In this document: in pieces, positions 1 through 11,571 of the stretch
How the letters are laid out: the number at the start of each line of letters is the position of its first letter
How positions within the stretch are numbered: the first letter of the stretch is position 1
DNA from: Desmodus rotundus
Taxonomy: Eukaryota; Chordata; Mammalia; Chiroptera; Phyllostomidae
Assembly (NCBI RefSeq): GCF_022682495.2
Contig: NC_071391.1
Span: 83,182,154-83,246,153 of the forward strand
Length of the DNA stretch: 64,000 nucleotides
Direction of reading: 5' to 3'
Made by a program: the position numbers and the translations under genes
The notes under the pieces: generated by a model
Database searches by the model: none
Told to the model about the DNA's origin: nothing
What the model saw: only the letters and a program-made list of their open reading frames with translations

Positions 1-475
1 GCAGCGAGCTAAGGAGCAGGGTTTATTAGCGGGGAATAAGAGGGAAAAGTGGAGCCACCCAAGGGAGGTTGGGGAGCCAACCAAGGGAAGTTAGGACTTG
101 CTCAATTGTTCTTAGGTCAGGGTTTTTAAGCACAAAAACCCATGAAGGGTAACTGATTGGGATGTCAGAGTCTGATTGGCTAGAGCTGGTTGCGGGGTGC
201 CATTTGTGCTGACCATTGCTCTTGATACATCTTGTCAGACTCAAGTTAAAGCTGCATCCTGTTATGCCGTATAGGCTGGCCCCAGACCCCAATCTTAGCT
301 GGGCATCTGTTTGTCCTGGGTAGGGTCGGCAGGCAGTTTCCCAGGCAGGCATTTTCCCAGGCTGCAGTGTCCCATGGTACAGTTTCCCACCTGGTGATTT
401 TCCATTTCTCCTAGGCCTACCTATGTCTGTCAATCTCCAAGTGTTAATTCCCTTTAGCAATCTGCTTGCTCTTAT
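1..475 (-). mobile_element. Endogenous retrovirus LTR, cut by the window edge
   Basis: Read on the minus strand, this stretch has the order of a retroviral LTR promoter: two CCAAT boxes (plus-strand attgg at about 156-160 and 175-179), a TATA-like cttaaaaacc (plus 121-130), and an AATAAA poly(A) signal (plus tttatt at 22-27) roughly 100 bases downstream. That spacing fits U3-R-U5. The 3' end of the LTR lies at or beyond base 1, so I cannot tell a solitary LTR from the 5' LTR of a provirus extending left. The inner boundary near 475 is approximate and I saw no target duplication. No gag, pro, pol or env reading frame is in the window. Minus-strand frame 26-460 is open by chance within the LTR. 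The class (perhaps ERV1) is a guess. Confidence 0.6.
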
Positions 476-1181
476 TTAGAGCCTTCAGAGAGATACTTTT
501 GGTATTTCATCCAGAGTCTTTAGCTGCAAATCAGTGGGAGAGAGAAGCTTTGCTGGACATTCCACCTTGGAATGTCCTTAGGGTAAAGTAAGGTTTGAAC
601 TCAGGATAGTTTGACCATAAACCTTCCATTTTTCCTATATATCACACTGCCTCTGATTCCTATGCACTTAAATACATGACTACCAAATTGGCCAGGAAAT
701 TGTCCATAAAACTTCAAATGCTTTCTTCACCTTTGCACATGAGGTTTCTGATTCAGTTAAGGGGGCAGAACTAGTAGAAGCCAACAGTTAGTTTATCTTT
801 ACAACAGAAACAATTTAGCTACATGATGATTTGCTCACTTACTCAACAGTTGGTTTCTCTTACAGATGACAACTCCACCTCCTCCATACACACACACTCA
901 TCCAAGCTGCAGAAAATTGTGCTGAAAATCCTTGATTTGTTTGTGTTTTATGGCTATGGCCAGAGGCAGGAAGAACCTGCGGAAAAAAGAAAGAAGAGGG
1001 AGTGGAGCAATTGTAGAACCAAGTGCAAACAAAACCTTCTTTTTATATTTACTTCTGTAAAAGGAGCACAAGAAATGCACACAAGTGACATAAATTCCCC
1101 CAAGGGATATTGGTTTAATTATAGAACAACACTGCCAAAAAGAAAAATGTAAAAAATAATTAATACCAGTACACTGAGCTT

Positions 1182-1184
<3 letters not shown>
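476..1184. other. Unique DNA, no gene seen
   Basis: Between the LTR and the AC microsatellite I see no recognisable repeat, no splice-flanked open frame and no RNA gene. The open frames that cross it (823-1152 plus, 898-1296 minus) are short, and the minus one reads through the AC repeat. Confidence 0.5.

Positions 1185-1235
<51 letters not shown>
1185..1235. repeat. (AC)n microsatellite
   Basis: About 25 uninterrupted AC units. Its length and purity suggest high mutability in the population. It produces a meaningless poly(Cys-Val) stretch in a minus-strand frame. Confidence 0.98.
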
Positions 1236-1237
<2 letters not shown>

Positions 1238-2110
1238 CTGTGGGAGATGGCCAGCAAGCAAAAAGGCAGAGAGAGTTCTGCATATTTATAATTCACAGTG
1301 TCAGGGACAATGTTTCATTTTGTGTGTACCTACTTTTGTGTGTGTGTAGAGAGGTTTTTCTTTTTAAAATTCTACACAGAATTGTTGTGAACTGCACGTA
1401 TTTTACTATTTCAATTAACAAAGATTACTATTTGTTTTTCTTTCCTTCTTGGCACTGAGGCAATAATTGCACCCGCAATGAGAGAGTTTTGCAGGCCAGT
1501 TTCTCATTTTGCAGGCACTGCCTGGACAAAATACAATAATAAACCATAATGAAATAAAGTTGGTTCATTGGAGAAGACTGGCCTCTCCTAACAGACAAGC
1601 CATTAAAAGTGGATTGTGGAAGAGGATCAGCAAGCAACCATCATAAATGTATCATCAGGCAAATTAGCAAAGCATTTACTACTCAATGGTGGGAGAAAGT
1701 TCTTTCCAATGCCTTTTCCTAATGCCACCATAATTGGGGAAATATCTCCTGATACACAGCTGCGAAGCTCATTATCTGGATGGGCACTCAGCTCTGCTAT
1801 ATGGGACCAGGTGCATTCGGTCGAGAGGATTTTTGTGAGGCTCAAAGGCCCTGATTGGGTATGAGCATACCCAGTAGCTGTGTATTCCTCACTCACATGG
1901 CTTTCTGGAAACTAATGGAGTTTGTAATAAAAACATGGTAAAGGGTGTGGTTAGAAGTAGCTCACCCAAGGCTATTTTTACAGAGCTTTCAGAAGCCAGC
2001 TTATTTGGCTTTGAAAACTGAACAACATGGGGAACATTTCTACCACTATAGCTTATCTTTTCAGGAGTGAGGTTTGGAGGCATGCTTTTTCTTAACTTGC
2101 AGATAATAAT
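1236..2110. other. Unique DNA, no gene seen
   Basis: No repeat family recognised. Short open frames here occur on both strands over the same bases (1616-1864 plus and 1627-1896 minus), as expected by chance. Confidence 0.45.
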
Positions 2111-2310
2111 CATCTTCATCTCTTTTTATAGTTTATAAAACACTTTCACAGGCATCAGTTCAGTGGATCTTCAACACAACTTTGAGGGTAGATGATGATT
2201 ATTCTCATTTTACAGCCTGATGAACAGAAGCTCCCAGAGGGATAAGAAACTCCCAAGATCGAATAGTGAGTTAAATAGAAGAGTCTGAGATTTTAACTCC
2301 GCTCTTCCCA
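2110..2310 (-). repeat. MIR SINE fragment
   Basis: The order 'acaactttgagggtagatgatgattattctcattttacag' to 'agaaactcccaagatcgaatagtgag' matches the diverged core of a MIR in reverse: the 'tcccattttacagatgaggaaac' block followed by the 'cacagctagtaagtgg' block. It is an ancient tRNA-derived SINE, heavily mutated, with approximate ends. Confidence 0.6.
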
Positions 2311-3115
2311 CGATTGAAAACACACCTCTTAGAAGTGTTTCATCCATTGCTCAGCTGTCTTGCAGAGTGAAGACCTCTGCAGGTAATGTCTCCTCCACAC
2401 ACTGCAAGCTCCAACCAGTCAGGGATTGAACTGAGCAGGTTTTCCTCCTCTAACAGTACCCTGGTTCCTCTGTTCTATGTAGGGGAATCTTCACAAATCT
2501 GGGATGATTGAAGACTGTTACATAGGATGGACATCAGGGGCTGCCCGTGTCTAGTACAGTGCCTGATACATGGTAGGTGCTGTATATTTAAGAATGAATG
2601 GATAAATATATTAAAAAGCAGCCGTGTGGGGTGAGTATGAAGTGCAGGGTGAGATAGGGAGAAGTAAGAATAAAGGTCAGTACTAGAAAGGGGTCACGGA
2701 ACATTGACAGAAAGAACATTTGGGAGGAAGGTGCAGAGGCATGGGAACAGTTCAAGCTTCAAGCTCCCCATGTGATTAAATGGGAAATTTGAACAATGAC
2801 TGATTCTTCTGATTGAGAGAAAGCTGTCTGGAGACAACCTCTCCATGCCCTGTTGTGATCACCTGGAGCTCCTTGGGTTTTGAACCTAGTGGTCTTAGAA
2901 GTGATTCCAGATCAACTACCTCTTATGTCCACTTCCCCAGTCTCCATTATCTTGATATCCTGAGTGCTCACCTTGTCTGTTATAAAAGTAACAGATTCAA
3001 AAACAAAGACCTTGAGAAACATGGGTCACTCCACCAGAGCTGACATTGGACTTCACAGGGGCTGAAGTTGCACTGGGGGAGGCCAGAGAGTCACATATGA
3101 CACCTAAAGCAGGAC
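2311..3115. other. Unique DNA with a MIR/L2-like scrap
   Basis: Near 2550-2600, 'cagtgcctgatacatggtaggtgctgta' resembles the 3' tail shared by MIR and L2-related elements. The remainder is unassigned and I see no gene. Confidence 0.4.
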
Positions 3116-3119
3116 CAAT

Positions 3120-3310
3120 AGGCAAAATGGTACTTCAGGCCACAAGTGAAGAAACAGTTATTTAATGAGGAACACAAAGGTGCCAATCACAGTTTTATGG
3201 GCTGGGACTGCAGAATAAATAACAACATTCTTGCCCTCATGAAGCTACCATTCTATGGTGGGGGGAGACACACAATATACAAATAAATGACTACAAATAT
3301 TTTAAGTGCT
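3120..3310 (-). repeat. L2 LINE 3' fragment
   Basis: The stretch 'ccctcatgaagctaccattctatggtgggggg' followed by 'caatatacaaataaatgac' and 'taagtgctatgaaagg' is the typical reverse-strand 3' end of an L2 LINE. Ends are approximate. There is no coding capacity. Confidence 0.55.
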
Positions 3311-5365
3311 ATGAAAGGAAAAAAAGCAAGATAAAGAGGTTAGAAAGTGTGTTTGTGTGTGTGTGTAAGTCATTTTCCAATGATTTTTGCCATTGCCAAA
3401 AATATGAAATCCCTTTTAGGGAATTCCTTGCAAAGCCCAATCTTTTGTGAACGGAAGGAAGCCTTGAGATTTTTCTATATTTTTTCTCTTTCTGGTGTTT
3501 CTGGAAGCAAATAACATAAATAGGTTGGTGGATCAAAGGCAGAGAATTTCCAACCAGCTGGGGAAGTGGCTTGTGAGGTGCCTACATGCCGCTTGCCTTG
3601 GCACACAGGCTCCAGTGCAGCTCTCTGCTCAGATACCCCCTGCCTTCCCTGGACTTCTCCCCCTCACCTTCCACCCATGAGGACACAGTATGCTACTCTG
3701 TCTGGTGGGATAACTGTCGAAGCAGGAGCCTTGTGTTCTCAGCAGCCTTGTCAGGCTGTCAGAGTGATTCACTCAAAGCAATAAAAAATGACGACAGAAC
3801 TGCCAGCATCTCCAATGGCCCAACATTTGCAAAGTCCTGGCCTTAGGACCTGCCTACTGGTTGTTACCTCAAATGAAAGCAAAAAAAATAAGTCAAAGTA
3901 CACATTTATTGGTTTCTTAGAGAACACCATTTCCCCATCGAGTTAATGCTCTTAGCACAGGCCTCAGAATCCCTATATTTTATTTTTAAAAAGAGCATCA
4001 CCATCCGAACTAGGTCATGCATCTTCCCTTCTAGCTAACAAAGGCAGTCAACTGCTTTTCTTCCCTGCCTGTGCTTATCATTCTCTGGGCCTCGTGGCAA
4101 GGTCCACTGCTCAAACAGTTAATATTTTTCTGACATAGCAGTGACTGTGTTTGGAATTCCAAATGTAAAGGATGTCGGGTTCTGCATTTCAGAGAGAAAC
4201 TTGGGAGATCAGCCAGGTCATTCATCTGCCAGATTCTGTGCTTGCAATAATGTAGTAGGGGGGAGGAGAGGAAGCAGAGGAAAGAGAAACTTCCTGGGAC
4301 AAAACCACCAAAGGAGAAAGCTAAATGCATTTCAGTCTATTGGCAAGAATACTAAATGAGTCTTGGGGGACCTGAGTTCTACCCGGCCCTGCTATGTAGG
4401 ATCTAGGTAACTTCAGGTGAGTCTCCTATGTTGTTTCTGTCACTTCATTTCCTTATCTATTTAGACATGGTCTTATATATAGGTCAAGTGTGAGGATCAG
4501 ATGTCCTAATAGATGTAAAAGTTCTTATAGCAGATTAGTATGTTACTGATATAAAGCATCATAGTTATTGCTTTTGGGGAGTCTTACCATTTAAACATTA
4601 GGGGCCTGGGTCTCCAAGTTTTAATTCTGAGGAAAGTCTGTGGATTAGATGAGTACATTCTTTGCAGATGGAGATAATGACTTCTACAGAATCACAGAAC
4701 AACAGGAGCCAAGAGACCTTAGAGGTCATCTCATCCCACCTCCCACCTGAATGTGAAATCCCTCCTACAAAACCCTCTGAGTTCCCACAGCAGCTTAGAG
4801 CACAAAGCACATAGTTGGCTTTTGTGAGAGCCTTAGGTCCAGGGGCTGGCTTTTCTATTTTTTCCTTTTAAATTCAAAGGTCCCTAGAATGAGATGACAG
4901 CACATAGTAGGTACTCAACAAATACTTTATTGACCAAGTGACTTTATAGACACTCCCAGCACACTCTGCTCCAGACTCTGCTTTTAAAGCTCCAGCTAGG
5001 AGGTGCTCCCTGCTTGGTGAGGCAGCTCACTGTGTTCTCGGCATCTGTAACTGTCAGATGGTCTTTAGTGCCCAAGATGGAATTGAACCCCTTTGGTGCT
5101 GCTTCTGGGGCTCTTTGGGATAAGGCCAATTCCGTTCACCTGGGAAGGCCCTTAAACTGTCTTTACCTCCTTTACCCCTCAGTCTTTCCTGCTTCCTAAA
5201 CCTCTCTTCATTTTGGTCTCTTCTCTATAATTTGTAAATGCTCTTTGTAAAATGTGATGCCCAGAATACTCCAGATATGATCTCACTGGCCCATGAGTCA
5301 GAGGGACATGGATATTAACTTTTATCTTTATGAAGTCCCCGGTGCCTTCGAGCGTTATGGACACT
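3311..5365. other. Unique DNA, no gene seen
   Basis: I recognised no complete repeat. A short GT-rich run occurs at 3350-3366 and a purine-rich block at 4255-4320. Several short open frames overlap one another in different phases and lack consistent splice sites or conserved motifs. Confidence 0.4.
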
Positions 5366-5369
5366 TTAA

Positions 5370-5700
5370 GTCAGTTAGCCCATTCCATTTCATTAGATCT
5401 GCAAAGCAACCTTGGTAGATAGAGAAGGACCATCTCCCTATGTTACTTATGAAGAAACAAGTTCAGTGAGTTAATTCAACTTGCTGGCAAGTGGCAAAGC
5501 TGGGACTTGCTCGCAAGTCTGCAGACCCTCTCCCCTCTCATCCTTCCATTAATCAATCACTTATCAAATACCTGCCATGTGCCAGGTTCTGTGCTTGGTC
5601 TTAAGGATGTGATTACCTCAATGCTGATTCCCTCCAAAACACCAAGTTACCTTCTGTGGCCCTGGGGCGAATCAGTGTTAGCACAGCACTTTGCAAACAC
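5370..5700 (-). repeat. MIR fragment followed by L2-like 3' scrap
   Basis: Bases 5385-5525 carry the reverse MIR core in diverged form ('gaagaaacaagttcagtgagttaattcaactt'). Bases 5545-5620 ('taccatgtgccaggttctgtgcttgg'-like) resemble the end of an L2 in reverse orientation. Both are old and their limits are uncertain. Confidence 0.45.
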
Positions 5701-7290
5701 CACCATTTTAGCACTTTTCACATTGTAATGTGTAGGTTTGTGCATTTTCTCCATCCTGCAGCAGGCCCGTGGTATTTGTCTTGGTTTCCACCTCCCAGCA
5801 TTAAATGAGGTGTTACATATTTGCTGAATACATGAAATGCTTACTTGCAAAATCAAAAGTTATGCCCTTTATGCTTAAGGGTAGAACTTCAGGAAGGAAA
5901 ATCAGACAGAAATGAGAGAAGAAGAGGATGTCTTTCTAGTTGACCAGAAAATCGAATGAACCCTGGTCATTTCTGAGGTGACAGAAGTGCCTGAATCAAC
6001 TTTGTGTCCAGTGGGACTGTGACTTTCTCTGACCTGAAACATAATTGCTGTGGACGCAACCTCTGAGATTTTATCAGCTCTCTGGGGAGTTGTGCCACCC
6101 TTTGGATTCATGTGAGCCTGAAGCTTCTCTGAAATCCAGGGTGTTTCCTCTACCACAGCTGTGGTCAGGGCAACCTTTCACAACCTGCACTACCCCAGGG
6201 CCCAAATTTGGGGGTTTGTGACTGTCTTTGGTAAATGTACTCTATCACTTCCAGCCTGTTGCTCTGAGTGTGGGTTCGCACTTGTTTTAAGTGACCATAC
6301 CAGCACTGTGTCACTCACAATCTTGATTAGCAAGCTTTCTGATTCTTTTTTCATTTATGTAATTGATAACACTGTCAGATAAGGGAATGCCAAGGACAGA
6401 GAGCCAGGCACCTTGCCAGAGGCAGGCCTTTAGAGTGACCTTCATCAATGTTTTCTCAGTAGCACTCTAAATAACTAAGATTTGATCTAACTATATTATT
6501 ACATTGCTCATAGCTCTAACTTGACTACAGGAGTATTTCAGGAGTTATTGCCAAATTCTTACTGAAATCTACAGACTTACCAAAAGGAAATAAGTAAATT
6601 TGACTTGGATAAATTGAATGGAACCAACAGAGAATGGGATCCTACTTTATTTTATAAGGATTTAGCAACCATCTCCTTAGGGATCTAGTCTGGGCATTTC
6701 CTAGGAGTCAGCTTGAGCTCTTGTTTCTGGAGTTTTCTTTTACCCTTTTCGTGGAAGGCCAGAATAGCTTCCCCTGTGCCAGTCACTGGCCTATTGACAA
6801 CCTGATGAAACTATGGACCCTGCCCACAACATTTTGCTTATACTTTCAGCAAGCCCAGGCCCAAAACAGTTGATTGAATTTATCAAAGAGAGTGATCTCT
6901 AAATTGGAAAGGATAAAACAACCCCTTTCAATGAGAAATTGAAGCTTCATATAGCACCTCACTGTTTGAAACTTTATAGCTGTAACCTGAGTGTTGCTAG
7001 TGAGATACTTTTAGAATCCTGAAAAGGAATCAAAACAACATCTCTGACCACTAGCCCTGCTTCTTCCTTGATCTGCCCCCAATGTAACTAAACATAAGTA
7101 AGCAGCAACAACAACATAAAAAATCACAATCACATTACACAATTAATTCTTCTTTTTGGTAAAGCCTGAACTCACATCTGGGTTTAGGTGAAGCTCTCTT
7201 TTACACTCAATCACAACTAAGGCAAGTGGTTGATGAAATTATTGTGCAGAAATATTCATGCCTGCCAGTATCTCATTGATGATGGTATAG
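5701..7290. other. Unique DNA, no gene seen
   Basis: No repeat family or gene recognised. The frames present are short and unsupported by splice signals. Confidence 0.4.
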
Positions 7291-7294
7291 TCCT

Positions 7295-7770
7295 TATTCA
7301 ATAGATTTTAGGCTTGGCTGTGCACTTTCTTTGCCCTTATAGTAGGAGAATATCTTCTTGCCCCTTAACTTGGGGCTTGGCCATGTGACTATTTTGGTCG
7401 ATGGAATATTACTATATATGACAAACCAGAGTGTTGTATGGTTGGGCTTGAGCTTTTCCCCTCTGCCAAGGATGTGAGAAGAACATTCCTGGAGTAGCTG
7501 ATGGATCCACAGAGGATGAAAATCATATATGCCATAATCCCCAGCAGACCCACAGACCTGCAACCAAGTTCAACTTAGCCCAACTGATCCCAGATCACCC
7601 AGATGCGCGAGAAAGGAATCTTATGCATGAGAAAGAAATCTCAGATGCTGTGTTGTTGTTATTGTTGTGCATCATTATTGTAGCCATAGAAGGCTACTCA
7701 TCAGACTGTCTGCCACAGTGCTGGGCACTTAGTAGAAGCTGAATAAAAATCTGTGGAACTGAACCAAATT
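7295..7770 (+). repeat. Possible old LTR fragment, family not assigned
   Basis: The phrases 'ggcttggccatgtgac' near 7375, 'cccctctgccaaggatgtgagaag' near 7460 and the T/G-rich 'gttgttgttattgttg' near 7660 occur in this order in an ancient mammalian LTR type that I remember but cannot name with certainty. A MIR/L2-like tail ('cagtgctgggcacttagtagaagctgaataaa') follows at 7712-7750. A database search would be needed to name it. Confidence 0.3.
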
Positions 7771-8274
7771 GAAAATGTGTCTATTGTCTCTATGGCACCT
7801 TCAGAGAAAGGCCCTTGCTAAAGGGACCCAACATGTAACATAATTTTTCAAGCACATGACCATACCTCTGAATCTCAGTTCTGCTGAGGTGGTTAAATAT
7901 TTTCATAGACACCCGCCACACACATCTATTAACCACCTATTGGGCCCCAACCTACAGCTTCCTGTGCCTAGATAGGCTGAGCTATTATGAAACCATAATA
8001 GTAAGGCCTTGAGGCTGAAGCAGCTAAAGATCCTTAAAATGTACAAGCCTGGACTAAACCAACACATGTGGGTAAGAGCCAGGCTCATACAAAGCAGTTC
8101 CTGGGTCTTATGTATAAGCACATATCTGGTATAATTTTCTCTTAGAAGTCATTTGAGTATTGTTAATGGCAACTGTCATTGGAGGATGGGGATGGACCTA
8201 ACATCACCCTGTGCATGATGGCAACTTCCATGTGTTGGGGAGAGTACAGCCCTGTACCCAATAATAAACTGATA

Positions 8275-8480
8275 ATAACATCTGTCAAACCCTTATATGC
8301 CAAGGTCTTTGCATCATGTCATTCAGTCCTCAAAATTGAATGAGAAGGTTATTGGACTCTCTGAAATAGGCAAGATTATCGCCTCTATTTTATGGATGAG
8401 GAAACTGAGGCTCAGAAAAGTTAAGCAGCTTGCCCATGGTCACACAGCCAGTATGTGAAGGAGCTGGAGTTTAAATCTAA
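8275..8480 (-). repeat. MIR SINE, well preserved
   Basis: Contains 'tatggatgaggaaactgaggctcag', 'ttaagcagcttgcccatggtcacacagcc' and an upstream 'tcattcagtcctcaa' block, which is the reverse-complement MIR core in the usual order. It is the clearest MIR in the window and lies about 120 bases left of the L1 insertion site. Confidence 0.85.
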
Positions 8481-8585
8481 GTCAGACCATGTAGACAAAG
8501 ACAAGTAATAAACAAGCTGTGCCTTCATGGAACCCATATTTTAATGGACAAATTAACTCATAAATTTTAACAAAAGGATATTTTT

Positions 8586-8600
8586 AAAGACTTACTATAG
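8586..8600. repeat. Left target-site duplication of the 7-kb L1
   Basis: aaagacttactatag here pairs with aaaggacttattgtag at 15623-15638. The copies differ by two transitions and one inserted G, so the duplication is real but old. Confidence 0.75.
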
Positions 8601-8601
8601 A

Positions 8602-10591
8602 GGGGAAGATGGCGGTGAGATAGGTGGGAGCGGAGTGCACTTCCCCTCACCACCAGTGAAACGCCTAGCTGATCTGAGGAACAAAGCTAACAGCCAATGA
8701 TATTCCAGCATATATGAAGATTGGAGACCAAAAATTGTAGAGGACATTGAAAAATCAGATGGTAAGAAGAGTGCTTAAGGACAATGAGGTCCCTGGGACC
8801 AGCGTGGGTACCAGGGCAACTGAGGCCCCCAGCTGGCTGCAGGGTCTGCTGCAAGATTTTTGGGAGAGAGCCAGGCTGGGCTGTGTGAGAGGCCAGGTGC
8901 TTGTTTGGACTGGGAGGCTTGAATAGGAGGAATTTCTGGAAAAGAAAAAGAGGAAATAGAGGCACTTAGCGGCTGTTTACAGAATTCTTTGCAGCAGCCA
9001 TGGCTTCTTGTGCCCACACCCCCTCAGCCCTGGACTGTGAACACCACCAGATAAGCAGCCCCAGCACACACCTGAAGCCCAGGCTGGTGCACACCCAGGT
9101 CAGTGGCCCAGCTGCCTAGGCACACAGACCCAAAGAACCCACAGTTGGTGCATACCCCGATCAGCAGCCTGGGCACCCATACCTGAAGCCCCTGGTGGGT
9201 GCATAGCCCGATCAACAGCCTGGCTGTCCACGGGCTACCACTCCTGAAGCACCGGGGACTGAACACCTCCCACCTAGCCCCTGTACACAGAGTCCTGCAG
9301 GGCCTACTCGCTCTCTAGGAGGAAGGCAGGATGCCCAGCAGAGGGGAGCTGCAGGGCTAGGGGAGACTGCAGTCCCCGGAAAGACTTGACTCAGTATGGG
9401 GCTGAACTACCCTAAAGGAGCGCCCAGAGCCCCTAGCATCTAGGACAGCAAAGACCAAGAAGGTGGAGGGTGAGCTGCCCCTAATAGGTGCACCTCAAGG
9501 ACAGCACAACTGGTAGACTAAAGGACTAGGGGGGAGCTGAAGGACCCTGAGGAACTGGACTGGAGGCGGACAAACAATGAAGAATGTGGCTCAGGGAGGG
9601 AGAAAAGTGAAACTGATCCCTCCACCCATCCCCTCCTGTTTCACAGACAGGAAGACCAGCAGAACTGACCTAACTGGTTTAAAGCCAGCAGAAGAATTTT
9701 TTTAATTCCTTCTTCTTTTCTGTCCTTCTTTCATTTTTTATTCATTCTTCCTTCCTTCTTTTACTTTTTTATTCCTTCTTCCTGCCTTCTTTTATTTATT
9801 TTTATTCTAATTTTGATAAAATTCCTTCTTCTTTTCTTTCCTCCGATATTTTCTTGTTCCTTCTTCCTTCCTTCCTTCCTTTCCTTTTCTATTCCTTCCC
9901 TTTTCTTTCCTTCCCTTTTTATTTTCTTTTTTTCCCCCTTTTCCCACACGTGAGACAATAAAACCTGGAGCTCTGAAAAGACCGGAGTTAGACCCAAACA
10001 GGGGTCATCCTAATAACCGGGACAGTGAGATAAATTTCACTTTGCTACTCCAGAGAAATTGCAAGATGGGAGTGGTGAACACCAGTAAACCTGATGGAAG
10101 AGGAAACCCACCAAAAAAGAAACCACCAACAGATAACAACGGAAGAAGGTGTAGAAGGGAGTGGAAGCCACACTAACATCATCCAGGACTGATCTGGAAA
10201 TACAACTAAATACTGGAGAAATTACTCAGAACAAACAACTGAACAAGAGTGAGAGAGAAGCCTCAAAACCTTGTACACACAGAAGAAAAAGCTTCAACGC
10301 AAACTGTTCACATCTGCACAACAGAATACAAGACGTGGTGGGTGAAGTGACCCTCGATTAACCAGCTAGAGGGAAGGACTCACCAAAGAAAGAGCAAACA
10401 ACAATCAAAACCCAAAGACATACAGAGAGCCAACATAAATGACAGCCCAAGACCAACGAGCTCAGGAGATTAAGGAGATGGCACCACTGAATCCCACTAG
10501 CATTCTACCATAGAAGTTCATAATATAAACCCAGGGAGTCAGAAAAGATTAATTTAAGAAGCAGAGGCTAACAAGAAGAGTCTCACAAACA
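8602..10591 (+). promoter_or_regulatory. L1 5' UTR with internal promoter
   Basis: The first bases hold aagatggcgg (8606-8615), the core recognised by YY1, which sets the transcription start in human L1. The region is GC-richer than its surroundings up to about 9650. Between 9060 and 9240 there are three diverged repeats starting 'ggtgca' at 9085, 9147 and 9198. From about 9690 to 9945 it becomes almost purely pyrimidine (TTCC/TTCT), then returns to ordinary sequence. Promoter activity is inferred from position and the YY1 motif only. Confidence 0.75.
9690..9945 (+). repeat. Polypyrimidine (TTCC)n-like tract inside the L1 5' UTR
   Basis: About 250 bases made almost wholly of T and C, with many ttcctt and ttcttc units and short purine interruptions. 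It may be part of the source element or an expansion after insertion. Such tracts can form triplex structures. Confidence 0.9.
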
Positions 10592-11571
10592 ATGGGAAGA
10601 CAAAGAAACAATCCCCAAATGAAAGGAAAGGAGGAAGCCTCACAAAGAATGCAAAATGAAATAGAGGCAAGTCAACTATCAGATACTGAGTTCAAAGCAA
10701 TGGTTATCAGGAATCTCAATGAACTCAGTTCAAATTACCAGAAACTGCAGGGAAACTACAATGAACTCACTGAAAACTATATCAACATGAAAAAGGAAAT
10801 AGAAACTATCAACAAGGGCCAATAGGAAATGAAGAATACAATTTCTGAATTGAAAAACACAGTAGAAGGAACCAAAAGCAGGCTCAATGAAGCAGAGGAT
10901 CGGATCAGCGAGCTGGAGGACAACGTAAAAAAACACCCAGGAAGAGCAAGAAAAGGAAAACAGGCTCAGAAAGAATGAAGAAGGATTAAGGGAAATGCAG
11001 GACAACATGAAATGTAACAATGTCTGTATAATAGGAATACCAGAAGGAAAAGAAGAAGAGCAAGGGGTAGAAAATCTGTTTGAAAAAGTAATGATGGAAA
11101 ATTTCCCTAATCTGTGGGAGAAAAAGTCAACCAAATCCAGGAAACACAGAGAGTCCCAAGCAAGAGGAACCCTAAGAGGCCCACTGCAAGACACGTCATA
11201 ATTAACATGGCAAAATTCCAAGACAAAGAGAGGATCTTAAAGGCAGCAAGGGAGAAACAGGAAATAACATACAAGGGAGCCCCAATAAGGTTTGCATCTG
11301 ACTTCTCAATGGAAACACTCCAAGCCAGAAGAGAATGGCAAAAAATATTCCAGTAATGAGAACCAGAGGCCTGAAACCAAGACTGCTTTACCCAGCAAGG
11401 CTCTCAATCAAGATACAAGGCCAAGTAAAGAGCTTCCCAGACAAAAGAAGTCTAAAAGAATACACCTCCACCAAACCAGCTCTGCAAGACATGCTAAAGG
11501 GACTGCTTCAAGGAAAGGAAGGAAAAGAGAAAGAGAGAGGAACACAGGTAGGAAAAAATGGCAATGAATAA
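10592..11571 (+). pseudogene. L1 ORF1 (RNA-binding chaperone), broken
   Basis: L1 ORF1p is the trimeric coiled-coil RNA-binding protein that coats L1 RNA. The start MGRQRNNPQMKGKEE at 10592 fits the N-terminus, followed by a charged, heptad-rich segment (FKAMVIRNLNELSSNYQKLQ) of the coiled coil. Frame 1 ends at a TAG at 10823-10825. The RRM-like part continues in another frame (NVCIIGIPEGKEEEQ, about 11013-11070) and the C-terminal domain in two more (ERILKAAREKQEITYKGAP near 11230, then RLLYPARLSIKIQG near 11380). There is thus at least one stop and three frame changes. The final codons overlap the ORF2 start. Confidence 0.9.

Noticed and set aside
1185..1235. Regular repeat considered as an array with spacers
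   Set aside because: It is an uninterrupted dinucleotide microsatellite, and no CRISPR-like spacing exists anywhere in the window.
9761..9997. Lys/Glu-rich 78-codon minus frame
   Set aside because: Translation of the purine strand of the polypyrimidine tract in the L1 5' UTR.
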